Assembly: GCA_001303445.1 (NCBI GenBank)
Contig: LJTQ01000005.1
Location: 1-39,489, forward strand
Length of the DNA: 39,489 bases
Origin: Betaproteobacteria bacterium SG8_39
GTDB lineage: Bacteria > Pseudomonadota > Gammaproteobacteria > Burkholderiales > SG8-39
Direction of reading: 5' to 3'
Made by a program: the position numbers and the translations under genes. The notes under the pieces are model-generated. The model worked only from the letters and a program-made list of their open reading frames with translations, did not search any database and was not told the origin of the DNA. Positions 1 through 7,270 of this stretch are shown one piece after another (positions within the stretch are counted from its first letter, which is position 1; each line of letters begins with the position of its first letter).

Positions 1-910
1 CGGCGTCGAATGCGAGTCGCAACTCGCGGGCCGCCTTTTCCAGCCGTCCGGCCTGCGCTTCCAACTCGGGCGCGGCGCCGCCCGCGGCGCGCAGTTCGGC
101 GCGCGCATCCCGCGCCAGATCCAGCAGTTGGCCGCTGGACACCGTCTCGCCGAAGAACAGCCGCGCCGTATCGGGCAGCTGATGCGCTTCATCGAAGATC
201 ACCGTGTTGCAGGCCGGAAGCAGCTCGGCCACCCCCTCGTCGCGCAGCACCACGTCGGCGAAAAACAGATGATGATTGACGATGACGACGTCGGCCTCCA
301 GCGCGTTCTTTCGCGCGCGCATGACAAAGCAGTCCCGGTAGCGCGTACAGCCCTGTCCCAGGCAGTTGTCGCGCGTCGAGGTGGCGTGCACCCAGACCGG
401 CGAGTCCTCGGGTACGTCCGCAAGCTCCGCCCGATCGCCGCTGCGCGTCATTGCCGCGAAGCGCTCGATGCGGTGAAGCTGTTCCGCCGCCTCGCGCGTG
501 GCAAGGCGCGCCTCGCCATGGGCACGCTCGAGGCGGTACAGACATACGTAGTTTGCGCGCCCCTTGAGCAGCGCGGCCGTGGCCCCCGTGGCGAGCGCTT
601 TGCGCACGGTCGGCACGTCGCGTTCGAACAACTGATCCTGCAGATTCTTCGTGCCGGTCGAAATGATGACCTTGCCGCCGGCAAGAAACGCCGGCACCAG
701 ATAGGCGAACGTTTTGCCGATGCCGGTGCCGGCTTCCGCCACGAGCATGTCGCCGTGTTCGATGGCGCGCAGGATCGCGCCCGCCATCTCGAGTTGTTGC
801 GGACGCGGGCCGAAGCCCTCGACCTGCGCCGCCAGCGGGCCGTCGGCTGCGAACAGGCGGGCCAGCCGCGGGTCGGCAGCCGTGGCGTGGGGCGCTTGCG
901 GATCGCGCAC
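1..910 (-). CDS. dinG: ATP-dependent DNA helicase, DinG/YoaA family (3' part cut off by window edge)
   Basis: Superfamily 2 Fe-S helicase of the XPD/DinG group, expected to unwind damaged or structured DNA. This frame is absent from the ORF track because its stop lies outside the window; I read it directly. It starts at GTG 910 with VRDPQAPH. A Walker A motif EAGTGIGKT lies near residue 59. Four cysteines suited to an Fe-S cluster are present (NYVC, then DNCLGQGC and YRDC), followed by NHHLFFAD and a DEAH box, VIFDEAHQLPD. About 303 codons are visible; the C-terminal helicase half is missing. The GTG lies 2 bp after the stop of the secretin-like gene, so the two are probably co-transcribed. 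DinG and YoaA cannot be told apart from this fragment. Confidence 0.9.
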   Translation of the reverse strand, partial: MRDPQAPHATAADPRLARLFAADGPLAAQVEGFGPRPQQLEMAGAILRAIEHGDMLVAEAGTGIGKTFAYLVPAFLAGGKVIISTGTKNLQDQLFERDVPTVRKALATGATAALLKGRANYVCLYRLERAHGEARLATREAAEQLHRIERFAAMTRSGDRAELADVPEDSPVWVHATSTRDNCLGQGCTRYRDCFVMRARKNALEADVVIVNHHLFFADVVLRDEGVAELLPACNTVIFDEAHQLPDTARLFFGETVSSGQLLDLARDARAELRAAGGAAPELEAQAGRLEKAARELRLAFDA

Positions 911-912
911 GC

Positions 913-1761
913 TCAGCGACCGACCTCGTCGACGCGCACCCAGATGCGACGCCCGCTCGACGCGGAGGCCTCGCGACTCGATCCAATGCCACGCGTCGAC
1001 GCGTCGCGGGTCTCGCCGACGCCACCGATCTCGAACCATTCGCCGAGGCGCGCGCTCACCGTCGTCGCCGCGCGCTGGCTCTGCACCGTGCGGGCACCGC
1101 TGCGACCCACCGACCCGCCGAAGGTTTCACGTTGCGGCGCAATGTCCAGAGTCACGCGGTCGCCCGAGATGCGGGGTACGACCTCGAAGCCGGTGCTCGC
1201 GTCCTGAAATTCGGTGCCCTGCGTCACCGTTCGGCCCGATGGCGTCACGCTAACGACGCCCTGCCGGATGGGGCGCGACTCGCCGGTGGCGATGAAGGCG
1301 TGGCCGCCTTCCAGTACCTGGATGCGCTGATCAATCTGCTCGCTCAAATCCGATTCGGAACCGCGCGCCCGGACCGTGACGCTGGAGCGGTCGGACGGCA
1401 CGCGCTGGTTGGAGATCGCCACGTTGCCCGAGCGGACCGTGCCACGCACGTCGACGGCCTGGTCGCGGGCGCTGGCGTTGGCGCCGAAACGCACTGAAAT
1501 CATGAGGCGCCGCTGCGGCGTGTCGAGGCTCGCCAGGACGCGGCGGATTTCCTCGAGGTTGCGCGGACTGGTGCGCACGATCAGCTGGCTGTTCTGTCCG
1601 GTCAGCACGCCGCCGGGCTCCACCAGCGGCTGAAGTACCGGGAGCACCTGGTCGACAGTGCGATGGCGCAACGGAATGATCTCGAGGTCAGCGTTGGCGA
1701 CGCCCGACATAAGAACTGCGGCAATCAATAAGAAGGTTTTAGTGCTAGTGAGTATTCGCAT
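913..1761 (-). CDS. Short secretin-like protein (type II/III secretion system secretin family)
   Basis: The 282-residue product begins MRILTSTKTFLLIAAVLMSG and has a signal peptide ending near VANA. The ORF track starts 10 codons upstream, but ATG 1761 puts the signal peptide at the N-terminus. Residues about 26-80 resemble the NolW/N1 secretin fold (EIIPLRHRTVDQVLPVLQPL, then NSQLIVRTSPRNLEEIRRVL). Later segments such as IQVLEGGHAFIATGESRPI, FEVVPRISGDRVTLDI and TTVSARLGEWFEIGGV resemble parts of the secretin core. Secretins normally exceed 400 residues and sit among type II secretion or pilus genes; neither is the case here. It may be an assembly-incompetent homologue or a periplasmic or outer-membrane factor. 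It is followed at once by the DinG gene. Confidence 0.75.
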   Translation of the reverse strand: MRILTSTKTFLLIAAVLMSGVANADLEIIPLRHRTVDQVLPVLQPLVEPGGVLTGQNSQLIVRTSPRNLEEIRRVLASLDTPQRRLMISVRFGANASARDQAVDVRGTVRSGNVAISNQRVPSDRSSVTVRARGSESDLSEQIDQRIQVLEGGHAFIATGESRPIRQGVVSVTPSGRTVTQGTEFQDASTGFEVVPRISGDRVTLDIAPQRETFGGSVGRSGARTVQSQRAATTVSARLGEWFEIGGVGETRDASTRGIGSSREASASSGRRIWVRVDEVGR

Positions 1762-1831
1762 TGATGCAGGCTCTCGGTTCCCGTTTTCCACTTAACGCCG
1801 GCCTTAGCGCGGCGCTGACTTCGGGTTGGTT

Positions 1832-1860
1832 TTGACTTCTCGGACGCGCTAATCTAAATT
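1832..1860 (+). promoter_or_regulatory. Candidate sigma70 promoter of the NlpC/P60 gene
   Basis: TTGACT (1832-1837) and TAAATT (1855-1860) are separated by 17 bp. The predicted transcription start falls within a few bases of the ATG at 1870, which would give a leaderless or nearly leaderless message. The -10 matches consensus at four of six positions, so this is tentative. Confidence 0.4.
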
Positions 1861-1869
1861 ACTTGAGCG

Positions 1870-2385
1870 ATGCGATATAAGCTTCTGTATTCGATGGTTT
1901 TTTGCGCCATGGCGTCGGGTTGCAGCTCGATCGCGACACAAGCGCCACAGACGCCGCCACCGGAACCCGGGCCCACGCCACATGCCGCGACGCCGCAGCA
2001 CACCGAAGCGCTGCTGCAAGCCATTATGGCGCTCGACACGGAATACCGATACGGCGGGCACTCGCTCGCCAACGGCTTCGACTGTAGCGGCCTGGTGGCG
2101 CATGTATTCAAAACCGCCTGGGGCATCGACCTGCCTCACAATGCGCGCGCGCAGAGTGATTACGGCACCCGCATCGGGTTCGAGGCGCTTCGCCCCGGCG
2201 ATCTCGTCTTCTACAACACGCTTAATCGCCCCTACTCGCACGTCGGCATCTATCTCGGCCAGGGCAAGTTCATCCACGCGCCACGGACCGGGGCCCGTGT
2301 ACGCATCGAAAGCCTGCGCACGCGGTACTGGGTGCGCCGCTTCGACGGCGCACGCCGCATCTACCCCCCCACCGAGCGGCTTTAG
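1870..2385 (+). CDS. NlpC/P60 (C40) family cell-wall peptidase, lipoprotein
   Basis: This 171-residue lipoprotein has a lipobox at ASGC (Cys18), a Pro-rich linker at about 26-40, and one NlpC/P60 domain from about residue 45. The catalytic Cys is Cys72 in FDCSGLV, with His124 in YSHVGIYLG and a third polar residue, His136, in FIHAPR. The LRPGDLVFYNT segment is typical of the fold. Family members of this type (Spr/MepS-like) cleave D-Glu-mDAP or related peptide bonds in peptidoglycan, here presumably from the outer membrane facing the periplasm. It is transcribed divergently from the secretin-like gene. The exact bond cleaved cannot be inferred. Confidence 0.92.
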   Translation: MRYKLLYSMVFCAMASGCSSIATQAPQTPPPEPGPTPHAATPQHTEALLQAIMALDTEYRYGGHSLANGFDCSGLVAHVFKTAWGIDLPHNARAQSDYGTRIGFEALRPGDLVFYNTLNRPYSHVGIYLGQGKFIHAPRTGARVRIESLRTRYWVRRFDGARRIYPPTERL

Positions 2386-2448
2386 TTCTTCGCAGGGCGG
2401 CACCGCACGCGTGCCACAGCACAGCCATTTTGTTTGACCTAAATCAAC

Positions 2449-2467
2449 GAGAATCATTATCATTCTC
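2449..2467 (+). promoter_or_regulatory. Fur box upstream of the ferric-binding protein gene
   Basis: GAGAATCATTATCATTCTC is a 19-bp site with perfect 6-bp outer arms (GAGAAT/ATTCTC) and the A/T-rich core expected for Fur. It ends one base before the -35 box at 2469, so iron-loaded Fur should block RNA polymerase. A second candidate promoter (TTGACC at 2434, TATCAT at 2458) would also be covered. Confidence 0.88.
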
Positions 2468-2468
2468 A

Positions 2469-2497
2469 TTGACAGCTCGCCTGCTGCTCCTTATGAT
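2469..2497 (+). promoter_or_regulatory. Sigma70 promoter of the ferric-binding protein gene
   Basis: A consensus -35 TTGACA (2469-2474) is followed after 17 bp by TATGAT (2492-2497), five of six matches. Transcription would start near 2504, giving a leader of about 28 nt. Its position beside the Fur box predicts strong expression under iron starvation. Confidence 0.75.
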
Positions 2498-2531
2498 GGG
2501 CCCCTGCTCCTTCCTAGCTTCCTGATTTTCA

Positions 2532-3545
2532 ATGAAAACACTCATCTCGCTCCTGCTTGTGGCCTTCGCGGGCCTTTCCCACGCGGAAGACCCGTCGCTC
2601 AACGTCTATTCCTCGCGTCATTACCAGAGCGACGAGGCGCTTTACGCCGCGTTCACCCAAACCAGCGGCATCCGCGTCAACCGGATCGAAGCCGGGGAAG
2701 ACGCGTTGATCGAGCGCGTGCGCAACGAGGGCGCCCACAGCCCGGCCGACGTTCTGATCACCACCGACGCGGGTCGTCTGTGGCGCGCGCAGCAGCTCGG
2801 TCTGTTCCAGACGGTGCACTCCGCCACGCTCGATTCGCGCATCCCGTCGAATTTTCGCGACCCCGAAGGGCAGTGGTACGGCTTTTCCTTGCGCGCACGC
2901 GTCATCGTCTACAACAAAGCGAAGGTAAAGCCCGAAGAAATTCCGACCTACGAGTCGCTTGCCGAACCGAAGTGGAAAGGCCGCATTTGCGTACGTTCCG
3001 GAACGCACGTGTACAACCTGTCACTGATGGGCTCGCTCATCGAGCACTTGGGCATGGAAAAGGCCGAAGCCTGGGCCCGCGCGGTGAAGGCGAACCTGGC
3101 GCGCGAGCCGAAAGGCGGCGATACCGACCAGATGCGTGGCGTCGCAGCCGGTGAATGCGACCTGGCGCTGGGCAATCACTATTACTACCTGCGCCTGCTG
3201 CGCTCGAAAAAAGACGCCGATCGCGAAGTCGCGAGCAAGACCGGCGTGGTGTTTCCGAATCAGGGCGGACGCGGCACCCACTTCAACATCTCGGGCGCAG
3301 GCGTGCTGAAACACGCGCCGCACCATGCGGCGGCCGTGAAATTTCTCGAGTTCCTGGCGAGCGATTCCGCCCAGCGCTATTTCGCCGACGGCAACAACGA
3401 ATGGCCGGTCGTCGCGAGCGTCAAGGTGTCGAACCCCGCACTCGCCGACTTCGGCCGCATCAAGCCCGACTCGATCAACGTTGCCGTGTTCGGGCGCAAC
3501 CAGACCGAGGCGCAGAAGCTGTTCGATCGCGTCGGCTGGCGCTAG
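2532..3545 (+). CDS. fbpA: Ferric iron ABC transporter, periplasmic substrate-binding protein
   Basis: The 337-residue protein has a signal peptide cleaved near SHA/ED (residue 18-19) and the family 1 extracellular solute-binding fold of the FbpA/FutA group. Probable Fe(III) ligands are visible: YSSRHY near the N-terminus (His30, Tyr31) and NHYYYLRL (Tyr217-219). This matches the FutA type, which uses an N-terminal His/Tyr pair and C-terminal tyrosines. Cys153 and Cys209 could form a disulfide. The gene lies downstream of a Fur box and a near-consensus promoter. It converges with the permease gene, whose stop is 16 bp away. Role: captures Fe(III) in the periplasm and delivers it to the FbpB/FbpC pair encoded alongside. 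Confidence 0.93.
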   Translation: MKTLISLLLVAFAGLSHAEDPSLNVYSSRHYQSDEALYAAFTQTSGIRVNRIEAGEDALIERVRNEGAHSPADVLITTDAGRLWRAQQLGLFQTVHSATLDSRIPSNFRDPEGQWYGFSLRARVIVYNKAKVKPEEIPTYESLAEPKWKGRICVRSGTHVYNLSLMGSLIEHLGMEKAEAWARAVKANLAREPKGGDTDQMRGVAAGECDLALGNHYYYLRLLRSKKDADREVASKTGVVFPNQGGRGTHFNISGAGVLKHAPHHAAAVKFLEFLASDSAQRYFADGNNEWPVVASVKVSNPALADFGRIKPDSINVAVFGRNQTEAQKLFDRVGWR

Positions 3546-3561
3546 GCCCCGCGCAGCGCGC

Positions 3562-5199
3562 TCAGGCCGACCCCGGACGCATCAGGCGACGCGAGACAAG
3601 GAGCAAGGGCAGCAGACCGACCGCCACGATGACCAGCGATGGCAGCGCGGCCTCGGCCAGGCGCTCGTCTTTCGCGAGATGGTAGGCCTCCACCGCGAGG
3701 GTGTCGAAGTTGAACGGCCTCAGCGCGAAGGTCGCGGGAAGCTCCTTCATCACGTCGACGAAGACGAGCAGCGCCGCGGCAGAGAAGCTCGAGGCCAGTA
3801 GCGGCGCATGCACACGCAGCAAGGTGGCGCCCGGCGAGGCACCGAGACTGCGTGCCGCGTCGTCCATACTCGGCCGCAGTTTGGTGAGCCCCGCCTCGAC
3901 CGTTTGCAGGGCGATCGCGAGGAAGCGGACGAGGTAGGCATACACCAGCGCCACGACGGTGCCCGTAAGCAACAGGCCGACCCGCACGCCGAACGCCTGC
4001 TCGATCAGGTCGGCGAGCCAGTTGTCGAGACGGCCGAGCGGCACCAACACGCCGACTGCGATCACCGCACCCGGAATCGCGTAGCCGAGCGAGGCCACCC
4101 GGTTGGCGAAGGCCACCAGCGGCGCGCGTGCCAGCCGCCCGGCATACGCCATGGTCGCCGCAAGCGCCACCGCCACGCCGGCGGTGATCGCGGCGATCGA
4201 CGTGCTGTTACCGATCAGCATGAACAACCGGCTGCCCCAGCGCAGATCCGGGTCGCGCAACGCCAGATCGAGCAGGATACCCACCGGGAGCAGGAAGCCG
4301 AACACGACCGGCGCTGCACAGGCGGCCAGAGCAAGGACGCCGGCCGCGCCGCGCAGAGGCTGTGGCGGCATCCGCTTGCGCGGCGCACCCCCGTGGTACG
4401 CCGCACGCCCCCGACTCGCGCGCTCAAGCGCGAGCACGACGATTACGAACGCGAGCAGGCAACTCGACAGCTGCGCGGCGGCTACGCTGTCGCCCATCGA
4501 CAGCCAGGCCTTGAAGATGCCGGTGGTGAAAACGTCAACTGCGAAATACGAAACCGTGCCGAAATCGGCCAGCGTCTCCATCAGCGCGAGCGCCGTTCCG
4601 GCCGCAATCGCCGGCCGCGCGAGCGGCACCGCGACGTGGAAAAAGCTTTTCCAGGCCGTGAGTCCGGCGAGCCGCCCCGCCTCGACCGCGTGGCGCGAAA
4701 GGTCCAGGAACGCGGTACGCGCGATGAGGTACACGTAGGGATAGAGGGCGAAAGAAAGCATCGCCGCCGCGCCCCACAGCGAGCGCACTTCCGGAAACCA
4801 GTATTCCCGCGCGCGGCAGCCGAACAGCTCGCGCAACACGCTCTGCACCGGCCCGGTGAACTGCAGCCAGTCCGTGTACGCATAGGCCATGACGTAGGCC
4901 GGCAGTACACGTCGTCCCGGAAACTGATACGCCGTGACCAGCCAGGCCGACAGCACGCCAATCGAGATCACCCCCCAGCTGACGCCGGCAAGCAGCAGCG
5001 CGGTATTGCCGACATAGCGCGGCAGCACGGTCGTCGCCAGATGGACAAAGCTTCCGCCGCCGCCCTGCAGCACGTTGGCAACGACCGCGAGCAGCGGAAA
5101 GGCGAGCAGCACCGCCGCTGCGACGGCGCTCCAGCCGAGAGCCCCCAGGCGTGTGCGCGTAGCCCTCAGAGGCAGGGTGCCCATCGACATGCTGTCCAT
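3562..5199 (-). CDS. fbpB: Ferric iron ABC transporter permease
   Basis: The 545-residue inner-membrane protein is a fused double permease of about 12 transmembrane helices, the usual FbpB/SfuB arrangement in which one chain carries two copies of the permease domain. Each half has the cytoplasmic coupling loop of binding-protein-dependent permeases: AGRLAGLTAWKSFFHVAVPLARPAI in the first half and DDAARSLGASPGATLLRVHAPLL in the second (EAA-type loops). Start ATG 5199 was used; in-frame ATGs at codons 4 and 6 are alternatives. Unusually, it lies on the strand opposite to both its binding protein and its ATPase. A Fur box sits in the divergent region shared with the ATPase gene. Confidence 0.93.
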   Translation of the reverse strand: MDSMSMGTLPLRATRTRLGALGWSAVAAAVLLAFPLLAVVANVLQGGGGSFVHLATTVLPRYVGNTALLLAGVSWGVISIGVLSAWLVTAYQFPGRRVLPAYVMAYAYTDWLQFTGPVQSVLRELFGCRAREYWFPEVRSLWGAAAMLSFALYPYVYLIARTAFLDLSRHAVEAGRLAGLTAWKSFFHVAVPLARPAIAAGTALALMETLADFGTVSYFAVDVFTTGIFKAWLSMGDSVAAAQLSSCLLAFVIVVLALERASRGRAAYHGGAPRKRMPPQPLRGAAGVLALAACAAPVVFGFLLPVGILLDLALRDPDLRWGSRLFMLIGNSTSIAAITAGVAVALAATMAYAGRLARAPLVAFANRVASLGYAIPGAVIAVGVLVPLGRLDNWLADLIEQAFGVRVGLLLTGTVVALVYAYLVRFLAIALQTVEAGLTKLRPSMDDAARSLGASPGATLLRVHAPLLASSFSAAALLVFVDVMKELPATFALRPFNFDTLAVEAYHLAKDERLAEAALPSLVIVAVGLLPLLLVSRRLMRPGSA

Positions 5200-5242
5200 A
5201 TCCGCAAGCTTGTGCTTGATTTGTGCGGGCGCAAAACCGTAT

Positions 5243-5257
5243 CAATAATGATTATTG
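5243..5257. promoter_or_regulatory. Fur box between divergent permease and ATPase genes
   Basis: CAATAATGATTATTG is a perfect 7-1-7 inverted repeat, the core Fur recognition geometry. It lies in the 93-bp gap between fbpB (start 5199, minus) and fbpC (start 5293, plus), so one operator could control both transcripts. Confidence 0.88.
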
Positions 5258-5280
5258 CTCTTAATTGAGGGGACGGCTCT

Positions 5281-5286
5281 TATAAT
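5281..5286 (+). promoter_or_regulatory. -10 box directly upstream of fbpC (possible leaderless transcript)
   Basis: A perfect TATAAT ends six bases before the ATG at 5293. If used, transcription would begin at or next to the start codon, and no Shine-Dalgarno sequence could be included. No good -35 box at the normal spacing was found (TTGCTC lies 20 bp away), so usage is uncertain. Confidence 0.4.
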
Positions 5287-5292
5287 CGCACC

Positions 5293-6387
5293 ATGGCAGC
5301 GCCGGCCCGGCTTCTCGAGGTGCACGACCTTCATCTTGCCTACGGCGAGAACGAGGTGGTGCACGGGCTGTCGTTTGCGCTCGAGCGCGGCGCGATTGGC
5401 TGCCTGCTTGGCCCGAGCGGCTGCGGCAAGACGACCGTGCTGCGCTGCATTGCCGGCTTCGAACCCCCGCAGCGCGGTGAAGTCATGCTGAGCGGCGAGC
5501 GCGTCAGCGCGCCCGGCGTGATGGTTCCGCCCGAGCGCCGCCGCATCGGCATGGTTTTTCAGGACTTCGCCCTGTTCCCGCATCTCAACGTCGCGCAGAA
5601 CATTGCATTCGGCCTGCGGTCCTGGCCTGCCGCCGCGCGCACCGCGCGCGTGCGTGAACTGGCCGAGCTGGTCAGGCTCGAGGCAAGCGCCGATCAGTAT
5701 CCGCATGAGCTCTCCGGCGGTCAGCAGCAGCGCGTTGCGCTGGCGCGCGCGCTGGCGCCACGCCCGGATCTGCTCCTGCTCGACGAGCCGTTTTCGAATC
5801 TGGACATCGAGCTGCGCGAGCAGCTCTCGGTCGAGGTACGCGACGTCATCAAGGCCAGCGGCGCGACCGCGGTGCTCGTCACGCACGATCAGCAGGAAGC
5901 CTTCGCCATGGCCGACGAGATCGGCGTCATGAACGAAGGCCGCATCGCACAGTGGGACGCCCCCTACGCGCTCTATCACGAGCCGGTGAATCGCTTCGTC
6001 GCGGATTTCGTCGGTCAGGGCGTCTTCCTGCCGGCGAAAGTGCTCAATGCCCAGCGGGTCGAAATCGAGCTCGGCGTGCTCGACGGCGACGTGCCGCAGG
6101 CCTGCCGACAGGGCTGCGATGTCTGCGGCCGTGGCTGCATGGCCGACGTGCTGCTGCGGCCCGACGACATCGTGCATGACGACGCCTCGAGCATGAAGGC
6201 CGAGGTGGTAAAGAAAGCATTTCGCGGCGCGGACATTCTCTACACCCTGCGTCTCGACAGCGGGCGCACCGTCCTCGCACTCGTCCCCAGTCACCACAAC
6301 CACGCGATCGGTGAACGTATCGGCATCCGGCTCGACGTCGACCACGTAGTGGCATTCGAGCCGCTCGGCGTGACCTCTGCCGCCTGA
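5293..6387 (+). CDS. fbpC: Ferric iron ABC transporter ATP-binding protein with Cys-rich regulatory domain
   Basis: The 364-residue ATPase of the CUT/FbpC type has Walker A GPSGCGKTT (residues 40-48), Q-loop FQDFALFPH (89-97), signature LSGGQQQR (140-147), Walker B LLLLDEP (160-166) and H-switch THD (197-199). From about residue 245 it carries the TOBE-type regulatory domain. That domain holds the cluster CRQGCDVCGRGC, with cysteines 271, 275, 278 and 282, which looks able to bind a metal or Fe-S cluster. Role: powers Fe(III) import through the FbpB permease encoded divergently. Its stop lies 5 bp from the convergent tonB stop. Fur control is likely from the adjacent operator. Confidence 0.93.
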   Translation: MAAPARLLEVHDLHLAYGENEVVHGLSFALERGAIGCLLGPSGCGKTTVLRCIAGFEPPQRGEVMLSGERVSAPGVMVPPERRRIGMVFQDFALFPHLNVAQNIAFGLRSWPAAARTARVRELAELVRLEASADQYPHELSGGQQQRVALARALAPRPDLLLLDEPFSNLDIELREQLSVEVRDVIKASGATAVLVTHDQQEAFAMADEIGVMNEGRIAQWDAPYALYHEPVNRFVADFVGQGVFLPAKVLNAQRVEIELGVLDGDVPQACRQGCDVCGRGCMADVLLRPDDIVHDDASSMKAEVVKKAFRGADILYTLRLDSGRTVLALVPSHHNHAIGERIGIRLDVDHVVAFEPLGVTSAA

Positions 6388-6392
6388 GTGAC

Positions 6393-7232
6393 TTACGCGC
6401 CGGGCTCGCGCAGGCTGTAGATCGCCTTCAGCGTGACGCGAAACTCCCGGCCGAGCAACGCAGCGGGAATCGGCACCCGCGGCTTGGCCTTGCGAAACAT
6501 GTCGATGGCCTGCTGGTCGAGCACCGCGTGGCCGCTCGAGCGGCTGATCGCCATGTCGCGAATCCTGCCGTCTGCATCGACCACCAGCGCCACCTCCGCC
6601 GCGCCCTCCCATTGGTTGTCCATCGCCGCGCGCGGGTATCGTTTGTAGTGCCGGGCCGCGCCGATGAGTTGCAGTCGATAGCGCGCGAGCGCGTCGACGT
6701 CGACGGTCGGAGCGCTCGACGCGGGTGATGGCTTTGCCCCATCGGCTGCCGGCTGCGCCGCGGTCGCGGGTCGCGGCGCAGGCTCGACCCTCGCTTTAGG
6801 CCGCGCGTCCGCCGCCGCCTGCGCCCCGGGATTCGGCCTCGGCTTCGGCGCGCTTTGCGCTTCGCGCCTCGGCGCGGCCTTGCGCTCGGGTGTCGGCGCA
6901 GCTGCGACCTCGGGCCTCGCCGCAGGGGTCGATTCCAGCGGCAGCGCCACGTCCAAGCGCGTCATCGATGCCGGCGCCGGTTGGGCGTCTTCCTGCGCGG
7001 GCGCCGCAGCGGCAGGCTTGAAGGGCGCCGGCGCTTCCAGTTCCAGCAGACGGGCGCTGATGGGGGCGGGCGTGACGGCCGAAGGCTGCGGCCGGGGCGC
7101 GATCCGCTGCAGCCCTGCAATGGCGAGTACGTGCAGCGCGATCGAAGCCACGACCGCATATTCGAGCAGGCGCAGCTCCCGATCCTGCCCGAACGGCAGC
7201 GCCCGGTCCGTGCCCAAGATGGCCCCGCGCAT
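6393..7232 (-). CDS. TonB-family energy transducer
   Basis: The 279-residue protein starts at ATG 7232 (MRGAILGTDRALPFG); the track's longer ORF overruns into the upstream gene. A single N-terminal membrane helix at about residues 24-42 (LEYAVVASIALHVLAIAGL) is followed by a long Ala/Pro-rich periplasmic linker to about residue 170. The C-terminal TonB domain contains YPRAAMDNQWEGAAEVALVVDADGRI and SSGHAVLDQQAIDMFRKAKP. It would transmit proton-motive force to outer-membrane receptors. No exbB, exbD or TonB-dependent receptor gene is in the window. Position beside the Fur-controlled iron genes suggests siderophore or iron uptake, but it lies 38 bp downstream of the molybdenum hydroxylase gene on the same strand. 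A TATATT at 7248-7243 could be its own -10. Confidence 0.87.
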   Translation of the reverse strand: MRGAILGTDRALPFGQDRELRLLEYAVVASIALHVLAIAGLQRIAPRPQPSAVTPAPISARLLELEAPAPFKPAAAAPAQEDAQPAPASMTRLDVALPLESTPAARPEVAAAPTPERKAAPRREAQSAPKPRPNPGAQAAADARPKARVEPAPRPATAAQPAADGAKPSPASSAPTVDVDALARYRLQLIGAARHYKRYPRAAMDNQWEGAAEVALVVDADGRIRDMAISRSSGHAVLDQQAIDMFRKAKPRVPIPAALLGREFRVTLKAIYSLREPGA

Positions 7233-7270
7233 GGCGCGCGTCAATATACACCGCCCCAGTGGGGCCGCGA

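Noticed and set aside
128-1207. Long plus-strand ORF (359 aa) opposite the helicase and secretin-like genes
   Set aside because: It is the antisense of two genes with clear family motifs; its protein is Arg/Ala/His-rich with no recognisable domain, as expected from high-GC antisense frames.
3808-5268. Plus-strand ORF of 486 aa opposite fbpB
   Set aside because: Antisense shadow of the permease; the composition is His/Arg/Gln-rich and lacks any motif.
5242-6612. Minus-strand ORF of 456 aa opposite fbpC
   Set aside because: Antisense of the ATPase gene, whose Walker and signature motifs are intact on the plus strand.
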